Position numbers and translations under genes: made by a program
Shown: piece after piece, positions 55,757 to 64,000 of the stretch
Position numbering within the stretch: the first letter of the stretch is position 1
Layout of the letters: each line of letters starts with the position of its first letter
The notes under the pieces: model-generated
What the model was told of the DNA's origin: nothing
Seen by the model: the letters and a program-made list of their open reading frames with translations, nothing else
Database searches by the model: none
Assembly: GCF_000143415.4 (NCBI RefSeq)
Contig: NW_003314262.1
Span: forward strand, 3,916,021 to 3,980,020
DNA from: Selaginella moellendorffii
Taxonomy: Eukaryota; Streptophyta; Lycopodiopsida; Selaginellales; Selaginellaceae
Length of the DNA: 64,000 nucleotides
Direction: 5' to 3'

Positions 55757-55960
55757 ATTGGTTTGATCACTTTACAGTGATTACCATATATCATTTTTGG
55801 GATGATGCTTGGCATTTGCATAAATTTCCTATATGTCTCCAAGGAATGGCATTGCAATGATATAATAGTTTGAATGCACTCACTCATGAGAATTAGAGCA
55901 TTCTTCTAAACATTTTTAAACATGTATTTAAACATGTTGACAATTATGATGATGCTTTTT
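55757..55960 (+). pseudogene. gypsy gag remnant
   Basis: It reads WFDHFTVITIYHFWDDAW then FPICLQGMALQ, homologous to the gag of the 312-12279 element. Unlike that copy, it has Trp (TGG) where the other has a stop after DDA, but it breaks a little later at a TGA. No LTR or pol is recognisable around it. Confidence 0.75.
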
Positions 55961-58190
55961 AACAATTGCATCATTTTTCTCAATGGCCATTTAAGTTGAT
56001 GATGCAATTTGGCGTTTATTTCTAAAGTTTTTTGCTTTGTGCGGAGCCAAATATGTTAAAGCAAATCAAGTTGGGAATGTTGTAGTTAACACTTCGTCAT
56101 ATATAATAATGTCTTTATATAATTTTGAAGTCTCATTTTCAAGACTGACAATCTAAACTTTCAAAAACCTTTAAATTTTTTCTTAATATAAATATTGACA
56201 AGAGATGCTTTCAACATTAAAAATTTAGTTTGTTTAGAGTGTAAGAATGGCTAAAGAAACTATTATTGCTATTTGCATTTGGCCCCTATATATTTTATAT
56301 AAGTCTCCACCTCCATTTCCAATGTCTACCAACATTCCACCCTTCTTTCTATATAATAATTGTTGTGAGGTTCTTTCTTTTGTAGTCCCAAGTATGACTG
56401 AATAAAATATCCCTTTTCTAAATAATGTTTTAGATATTGCTACTAAAGATGGATTGACTCATGTGTTTCAAGAGTGATGCTAAATGTTTCTTCAAGATTT
56501 TGTGAAACTTTTGAAAGAATGAATATAAATTATCTTTAATGTCCTATATAGTACTTTTATTTGGATAAAACAAAAGGCTACATGGGTTTAAAAACTTTTC
56601 TAGAACATTGTCACAATTACCCAAAAACTGGTGTGGAAGGTGTGCATAAATGGATGTATAAGAAAATTCAAAAAGAGCTAAGAACTCATAACCATTATCG
56701 CTTTATAGTGAGGAACAATATTTCATTAATAAATATTACATCCATAAATACTAAATATGGTACTTTTAAGCCACCCTACTGAAGTTCTAGCTATTAATAA
56801 TTCTCACACTATAATATTATCTATCCCTCCTTCTATATAAGTAATAAATTCATAATATTAGTAATTATGAAATTTGATAGATTGACACTGTAACTATCTC
56901 TAATACTGACACTGTCACTATCACTATCTTTGACACTAACACTGACATTGTCATTGTCACTATCATTATCACATTGACATGTGACATTCTTTTCTTATTA
57001 CAAGTGGATGCATTCAACTATCTTTTAATGTATCATCAATAAATAGATTTTTTATACAATTCCTTCTCAATTTAGGGGAAGAGTTATATTGCATATGTTG
57101 TGCCATGCATACCTAAGAAGACTTCTAGAAAACTAGATATATATTGCATATAAGTTTTTAAAACATCATAAATTACCTCCTAGAAGCAACTGATAGAGAA
57201 GGATGAAAACCTCTAAAGACGGCATTTAAAGAACTCATATTCTTCAATTGCAAACACTGATCTACTAAAGTCATATGCTACCTTGACCATTGAACCACTA
57301 CCTACTTTGTAATCAATGACAACACCTTTAGTTGGGCAATAAAGCTCAAATAAGACATGCATCATTGATGGAGATTAGAACCGATACCCAGATAATGTGT
57401 TGCGAATGTCATTATTTATGAGATTTGGTATGATGTCAATAGAGCTATCATGCCCTGGCAAAACCTGTATAACACATTCGCTATCACAAAAACCTTCATT
57501 TCCTCTTTTTCAGAATATATGGTAAATCCATATCATAACCTAAATAATTAAACTTTAGAGACAACCCAAAATACAAGATGATTTTTTACCTTTTCTAGCA
57601 TCACTAGGATGCATTTAGTCTCAACCCCAACACTATCCATGATGCACTTGGAAGAGAACCTCTTGAAGTTGACTCAAGTTGCATATCTCATGAGTAGGAT
57701 AACTAATAGGGGTCATTCGGGAGAATGAAGGTAATTTGACTAGTTGTGTGAAGGAGAATTGCTATTAGAAGCATTCTTCAAGTGGTCTTCAGTTAGGATG
57801 TTCCAGCTTGGGACATCACCATCAGCGTTTAGAAGACCATCTGGCATGTCAAAGAGCATGAAATTTATACTCTTGAGCAGTTGCCTATGGATCTTCTAAC
57901 AAAAGCGCTCCCACTTTTGCTGGATAGCCATATTCTCAACATCCTCCTTGAAAGATGCCATTAATGAACTGTAGGAGCCAATAAAGATCCCAAATTCACT
58001 ATGGAATGCCATTGAAGAAACAAGATAAATCTAGGGCGAGAAGACAAAGATAAGATGTGAAATTAAGAAAAATTTACATACTGTCATGTGGCATGTGGTA
58101 AATATAAATTGCTCTAGGTCCTCTTCTTAGGCATCAAGACGAGCTAGAATGAAGTTGCTCCCAATAATTTTTGCTACAACTATTTTGAGG
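55961..58190. other. AT-rich, no supported gene
   Basis: One 73-codon frame (56561-56782) is open without a recognisable domain. Around 56880-57000 there is a short degenerate array of ACACTGACACTGTCACTATC-type units. Otherwise I see nothing but likely decayed transposon DNA. Confidence 0.4.
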
Positions 58191-58596
58191 AATTAGTCAT
58201 CTTTACTCTCTTTACTATTGGCACCGATAATGTTGACATTCTCATGGCCATCATTTTCGTCATTTGGCACATCTTCATTGTTGCCTCTTGCAACCTCTTG
58301 ATGGGTTGGCATATAATCTAGCATCTCCAATTCCCAAGGACAAGCTTGCTTTATCACTACTGGAAACTTCATTGTTGTCAATTACATGTCTCCATCTCTC
58401 ACGCCATGCATCAAGGGTCAATTACATACTGGTGTTTCAAAAGGAATACCTCTATATCAAAGATACCTACAATAGAATATAAACAAATTGAGTATAGTTG
58501 AGAAATTATATGTTACCTGAAAGCTACTCACCGCATGAAGTAAGGTTGGCCAAGCTATTTATCAAATGGAGTTGTGCTTATGGCCTTCTTTAGCAG

Positions 58597-59522
58597 CTAG
58601 TCATCTTTGAGTTTTGTAAACTTAGTGGTGACAAAGTCTTTGAATGGAAGTTGCTCAGGATCATCCCCTATAAAATACGCTAGAAACATATCTCCTTTAT
58701 ATATAATTTGTGAAATATAGATGGTCCTCCTCCTCATAATCTCCATCATATTGTCTAAACCTTTTTCTCCTTCCCTGAGTCTGGTATTAAGGTCATTTAG
58801 AATGTGTATCTGCTCCTCATATGTAAGCTTTGACTTTGAGATGTTGTAAATAATTTCATCTAGAGTCTTGTCCGCTAAGAAACAACATTTATGAGTAACC
58901 TTCAAGTAAACATAGATAATACTTACTTTTATGATAAATAATCTCTGTTATGATGTCAAACCACTTCTTTGGGAGTCGAGGGTCGGCCACACTGAATAAT
59001 TTCTTTGTGATGTTGATTTTCTTGTCAATTGTGGCTAAATGCTCTGAGAGTTCTTGATCATTTTTAGCTCGATGCAATTGTGCATATGCATCTTGCTTAA
59101 CTTTCACCAATAACTGAAGACAACACAAACATTCAGTGATAAAATGTATATTGAGAAGAACATACTATAAACTCTTGAATTTGGTCTTCCCAAGAGGTCA
59201 CTCAGCCCAGTACTATTCAAACCAAGATGCTTAACCCCAAGTATCCCAGAAACCTTAACCGATTGGAAATGGGGGTGCACTCTTATTCATGGGCCCTTTC
59301 CTTCTATATTTGAACCTCTATGGATCATCTTTTAAATTATTCTCTTTAATTGCTTACACATACCTTACTCCACTTGTACCATTTATTAGCATCTTGATGA
59401 TCTCGTTGATGCTGAATAAGTGATGCTAAATTGTCACTATAGTGGCTATAGATTGCATCCTCATTGAGATTGGCAAGAAATTGAATTTGCTTGATATCAT
59501 GCACTAGGCTTTTCTTCTGCAT
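58597..59522 (-). CDS. Unrecognised three-exon ORF, probably transposon-related
   Basis: Exons 59522-59364, 59113-58927 and 58874-58597 join with canonical GT...AG sites (GTATGT...TTCAG and GTAAGT...TTAG) and consistent phase, giving 207 residues. There is no known domain. The chain is Lys/Glu/Asp-rich and helical (KIRQFAMQKKSLVHDIKQIQ; YEEQIHILNDLNTRLREGEK), with WFDIITEIIYHK in the middle. A further open stretch at 58193-58381 could be a fourth exon. The AT-rich surroundings and an inverted copy of first-intron sequence near 63935-64000 suggest a mobile element gene. The first exon may start further upstream. Confidence 0.4.
59266..59330. repeat. Repeat, inverted partner at 63935-64000
   Basis: TGCACTCTTATTCATGGGCC and CTATATTTGAACC here are matched by the reverse complement of the last 65 bases of the window. 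The pair could bound or mark two copies of one element in opposite orientation. Confidence 0.65.
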
Positions 59523-60289
59523 TGCAAACTGTCTTATCTTGCAAAACACAAATTGTTAAAAGTGATTGAAGAGGGAGAGGTATTTATACATTAATTTTGT
59601 GGTAAGCTATCACAAGCCTTGCCATATCTAGAGATCCTCTCGTGTGTACATGTCCAATCAAAACATTGATGTGATAGACAAGATTATCTTAGAACCATTC
59701 ATTGATGCATTTCATCCATACACACTAGTGATGATTCCCATCAATAATGTAGAATATTTTCCCCATAAATTGTTGAGTCTCAGGATGGCTCATAAGCATC
59801 TTGTCAAATTTGCAGGACTTAATTTTCCAAATGTCATCTCAAACCCTCTTGATTTTCAAATACACTAAGAGGGTATTTGTCGTTCTTGGCTTGAACACCA
59901 AAACAAGGAACATACTTATGTTTGTTTCAAGGCTATTCTGTTTAGATAGACTATAGATGTCTATATTGACGAAGTGAGGTGAAGTATACCAAATAATACT
60001 TGTCTGAGTCAATCGACATAGTGGGATCTCTCAGATCATGTCTTTTGGGCCTTCCCACTTGAGAGACTCTAGAGTCGTGTGAATGGCCTTCTCTTTGGTT
60101 CTTAAAACCATCTTCTGAAAGTGTTTGTCCATGATATGTTTAGGTAGCTGCACTTCTCTTTCAACTTCAACTACACCTTCAATAGCACCATTATCAAATC
60201 TAGCCCCCAACTCAAGCCCAACACCCCCGTCAGGTGCACCTGGGCACTACTCCATAATGTAGCTAGTTTCTACCATATTTTACAAATAT

Positions 60290-60500
60290 GTTAAGAGTAG
60301 TGGCATTTGAGGTGGTGGCGGCAGCACTAGTGGCAACAATGGTGGTGATGACAATGGTTGCAAAGGCATTGTTGGTGGTGATGACAGTGGTGGCAGTGGT
60401 GGTAATGGTGGTGATGAAGGTGGTCATGGCAATGGCAGTGAAGGTGGTAGTGGCAGTAATGGTGGTGATGGCAAAAATGGGGGTGGATGTGGATTGGAGT
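60290..60500 (+). repeat. Degenerate GGTGGTGNN minisatellite
   Basis: About 200 bp of imperfect GGTGGT(G/A)AT-type units. One frame reads as Gly/Asp/Asn-rich and another as Val/Met-rich. It has no flanking gene structure. Confidence 0.75.
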
Positions 60501-60714
60501 TATTTGGTTGCAGAGCTCGCAATGTAGATGGCAGAGTTGTCGTTGTAGAAATCTCTATATGAAGGTCAAATTAGTTGTCGTCCTAGATCTCATTTTCCTC
60601 ATCTCTTGCTCTCTTTGATCCAATATCCTTATCCTTTTGTAGTTGTTTTCATTTCTGAAAACAAGAAAAACTCATTATAAAGGAAAAAAAAAGAAAAATG
60701 CATAAGAAGTGATT

Positions 60715-62450
60715 GCGTAGTGGTCGTCCACTGGTATGCTAGCATACCAGCTGTGGGAGGCAACACCCAAGCCCACTTGACACCCGGGCTCACTCAGCCC
60801 GCAGCCCAATCGAGTGCCCGGGCTAGGCCACATGGGCCAATTTGCCGGCGTACCAGCTTGGCCCACACCCGCACTTCACCGCATGCTTAGGCCATGTGAG
60901 CTAGTTCACCAGCATATTGTACCAGCCCACATGGCCTGGCCCACATGGCTGAGCCTAAGCACTCAGCTAGGCACTTAGCACAGGCCAGGCCACACAGGCT
61001 CGTTCCCTGGCATATCAGCCTAGCCCACACGGTGCCCCACTGAGTGCCTAGGCTGGGCTGCATGGGCTAGTACAGTACACCAGCGAACTGGCCCGTGTGG
61101 TCTAGGCCGGGGCCTGTAGCGCACCTGAATTTGGAGCCGAACTCCAAGCCCATTGTGCTACAAAATGAGGGTCCGGTACAATCCCATGAGCACCAGCTCC
61201 CCGTATTCAGCACCTGCACGCAAAATGGTGTCAGACGGAGTCTGGCACAATTTTGGCATACCGGTGGCCTAACGCAAGGAGGAGGGTGCTTCACCGACTA
61301 GAGCAGCGTGGAGCTTGGGCTTAGACCCAAGCTGGATGCAGAACAAGGAGCAACACAGCCCAGCGGGAGCTAAACTAATGTCTCAGGTGGTCGGACATGC
61401 ATTCCAACCACTATCCCTACTATACATTTGGAACTCCCCATAGCCTCCCCCCCTTGAGGGACACACGCTTTGGGCTTTCACCCCAAGCCTCCCTTAGTAC
61501 CAGGAGTTAGTCTCTGGGACAAGTTCGAAACTTGCTAAATATGGAATGGCCTTAGATTGCGAATTTGGACACAAGACGAACACCATTGTGTTTAGGCTGA
61601 CCTCTACATTCCGTAGATATGCCAAATGAACGAATCTAGACACTTTCCATAAATAGCATTTAGGACCGAAACGAGACTAACACAAAGGGCGTGATAGCGA
61701 GGGTGTTTGGCAAACACGGTAAGCTATCATCTAGCGAATATTGAGGGACTAGTCTCAATATCGCGGGGGCTCCCAACACTAGCAAGTGCAAGTTAACATC
61801 ATGAGTTTCTCATCACCGTGTCAAGTATGCTTGACTTAATGACAACTTAGGATTTCCTTCCTTAGTGCCCTTCCGGTCTAAGTGCACATGTGCTGACCAG
61901 TTTCTCAACTAGCTTGGGCGGAGACTATAAAGGGAACCAGCAGTACCGACCTCCTGCCGTCGTGGTAGTAAGGAGAGAGAGTCCGTAAGTACTAGCCGAC
62001 AAGTATCTTTTGATACCCGAAGTCACATTCGCGACAAGGCCGCACCCACACTTTGCCGACTGCCTAGGCTGCGCAGGCCAATTCACCGGCATATCGTACC
62101 AGCCCACGTGGCTTGGCCCACATGGCCCAGCCCGGGCACTCACCCAGTCACTCGGCATGGGCCGAGCCGATACCCCGGCAAACCAGCCCAACCACTGCGG
62201 TATGCCATGCCATGCAGTGCCCTGCACGTCGCTGTGTGGCACACCACACATCCCAGTGCCTGGCCAAGTGCTTGGGCCAGTCCGCGTTGGCCTGGCCACG
62301 TGGGCTGGTTGCCAGCATACTGGCCCAGCCCACTGTGGTGTGCCATGCCGTGCAGCGCACTGTGTGTCACCTTGCAGTGCACTGCACTTTGCCATGCCAC
62401 ACGCCAACACAGCTCTGTGGCTTACATGTGCCGTGTGAAGCATGCAGCAC
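60715..62450. repeat. GC-rich degenerate repeat island
   Basis: Units rich in GGCCCACATGG, CCAGCCCAC and GGCACTC recur. The segment at 60870-60980 is similar in direct orientation to 62045-62170 (shared GTACCAGCCCAC(A/G)TGGC then TGGCCCACATGG). Between them at 61411-61500 lies a copy of the nested-element sequence from 4096-4185. CTATAAAGGG at 61926 could be a TATA box of an LTR. Open frames here come from the repeat. Confidence 0.6.
61411..61500 (+). repeat. Third copy of the 4096-4185 nested-element sequence
   Basis: ATCCCTACTATAC(A/T)TTTGGAAC, a C run, GGGAC and CGCTTTGGGCTTTCACCC match 4096-4170 in direct orientation and 9955-10040 in inverted orientation. Here the CTCGGACTC array is absent after the match. 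Confidence 0.75.
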
Positions 62451-64000
62451 GGTGGTGCTAGGCGCTGCAACGCGGTGGCACGGTGGTGCTGTGGCATGGC
62501 AGTGCTGTGCACTGTAGCGTGGCGGCACTGGATGCTATAATGCTTGGTGTTGAGGTGAAGATTGAGGTGGAGTAATGAGGAAGTAGAGGAGAAAAAAAAA
62601 GGACTTATTCTTGGTGGTTGTTTTTGACGTCGATGGATCCCACAGTCACTCCCAATCTCCTAATGCCGGTGGCTGCCCTAACCCTAACCTAACTTTTATT
62701 ACAGCCTTTCATTATGGATGCAGTAAATCTCCATTTTTTTTGTAATTATTTGCTATCTACAATTTCTATTTTGTCCTAGATTTGATCACGTGACAAAGTC
62801 CTTTTGAATTATAACTTAATAATAGAGGTGTGCCATAATATGGAAATAATATCACAGCTGCATGTGTTGAATTGATCACAATATGAAATTATAAATGAGA
62901 ATTATGTGTTTCTTGCACATCATAAAATCTTATCATCAAATATAGGGTTCTTAAAATCATAAGGTATTATTTCCAAAGCAATGTGATAGATAATTTACCA
63001 TAGGTGATAGATGGTAGTACAAAAATGGAATATATTTAAATGAGTTCAGAAGAATGTGATGATTTCTGGCTTTAATGAAGTACTGAAAATATTTTAATTT
63101 ATTTGGCAACAGTTGGTCGATAGTAGATCCTAGAATAAAATCATTTCTATCTTTTACATTATCGCACATGCTTTAGGTGATATTTCTTTCTGTTCTGCCA
63201 AAAGTTACTCTATATAATAACTTTGAGCATGTTTTTGAATTTAATTTATACAGACTTTTAATATTGTACAACATAGTCCTTTATACTTCATATAGACTTT
63301 ATTACAACAATGTTATTCAATGTTAGATCCTAGAATAAAATCACCCTTACTTTTCACATAATGGCATAACACATGTTTGAGGTGACATTTCTTTTCATTC
63401 TAACTCTAACTTTGAGCCTGACTTTGAGCATATTTTTTAATCAAGTAAAAAGATTGGAAGACAATGTGGAGTCTTTTTATATGTGATAGTCTTTTTATAC
63501 TTTTGATAGACCTTATCATAAAAGTTCAAACATCCAAAACCTAAAGGCAATAAAACAGAGAGTTTTTTTTTTGCATTACCAAAATCACCCACCGCTCTTT
63601 TTCTCCCAAAGTCTTATTTCAAAAAGTTTTCTTTACTAACGTTTCAATCTTTCTCTTAGTTCTCTATCATTAAAGGCTGTGATTCACAACAACATTGGTG
63701 TAGTTGAATGATCAGAATTTCTTCTTTAAGTGTGGGTGAAGGTGGACAACATTGGGATTTACAACATTCCAAGTTCAAGGAGATTCGAGTTTTTGAATCT
63801 CCAATCAAAGCATGAGGCTACGATTCTGCCAAAGTGATTGTGAAGCAAGAGTCAGTTGTCATTATTTCTTCCTCTTTTAGTTCTAGTGGAGATGCTAGTT
63901 TAGTGTGTAAGCAACCAAAGAGAACCACTTGAGAGACAATCCATAGGGTTCAAATATAAAGGGAAAGGGCCCATGAACAAGAGTGCATCCCCTTTTTCAA
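62451..64000. other. AT-rich end of window, no supported gene
   Basis: A CCCTAACCCTAACCTAAC stretch at 62677-62694 is the only notable short motif. The frame at 62957-63169 shows no domain. ATCCTAGAATAAAATCA occurs at about 63127 and 63328, each followed by similar sequence, so a local duplication of about 200 bp is likely. Confidence 0.4.

Noticed and set aside
60288-60527. 79-codon Val/Met/Ala-rich frame
   Set aside because: It comes from the GGTGGTGNN minisatellite and has no gene context.
61925-62512. 195-codon His/Ala/Trp-rich frame and several overlapping frames
   Set aside because: All lie in the GC-rich degenerate repeat island and have repeat-driven composition.
62677-62694. CCCTAACCCTAACCTAAC, possible interstitial telomere
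   Set aside because: Fewer than three units, and the plant telomere unit is CCCTAAA. Too short to call.

Overview
The window reads as plant nuclear DNA, most likely from a lycophyte such as Selaginella. That is an inference from very short introns (many 45-65 bp), five mostly intronless PLS-type pentatricopeptide (PPR) genes within 24 kb, ELIP, BAHD and plastid acyl-activating genes, and abundant decayed LTR retrotransposons. Two runs of 100 N (9477-9576 and 44713-44812) mark assembly gaps.

Layout. Positions 312-12279 hold a decayed Ty3/gypsy element on the minus strand with short LTRs and a target-site duplication. It is split between protease and reverse transcriptase by a second, apparently non-coding LTR element that starts at 3460. 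From about 13.9 to 55.3 kb the DNA is gene-rich: ELIP copy 1, a broken copy of an unrecognised gene family, PPR-1, an 18-exon plastid-type acyl-activating enzyme (AAE15/16-like), a BAHD acyltransferase, PPR-2, an intact copy of the unrecognised family, PPR-3 and PPR-4 in close tandem, a DUF3245-like gene, a KIN17-like gene, PPR-5 head-to-head with a SPOUT1-like RNA methyltransferase, ELIP copy 2, an MBL-fold hydrolase, a JMJD5/JMJ30-like JmjC protein, and phosphatidylinositol synthase. Mosaic, rearranged repeat tracts lie between them (26.1-28.7, 30.5-32.5 and 41.5-43.4 kb). From 55.3 kb to the end the DNA is AT-rich and transposon-derived, with a gypsy gag remnant, an unrecognised three-exon ORF and a block of GC-rich degenerate repeats.

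Genes and themes. Exon-intron models for seven multi-exon genes were rebuilt by hand; all splice phases close and give full-length family proteins. Predicted jobs fall into photoprotection (ELIP), organelle RNA processing (PPRs), lipid metabolism (AAE15/16-like, PI synthase), acyl conjugation (BAHD), and RNA or chromatin functions (SPOUT1, KIN17, JMJD5). This is a chromosomal neighbourhood, not an operon.

Most notable observations: an inverted duplication of the ELIP plus unknown-gene pair with a small ELIP remnant in the second arm and a conserved ELIP promoter block; two divergent gene pairs whose start codons are only 32 and 35 bp apart with telobox-like motifs between them; a repeated AAGAACCCTA word just upstream of several start codons; a KIN17 homologue without its zinc finger; a PI synthase with Gln at the usual Arg of the CDP-alcohol motif; and two tRNA-like loci both damaged in the T arm.
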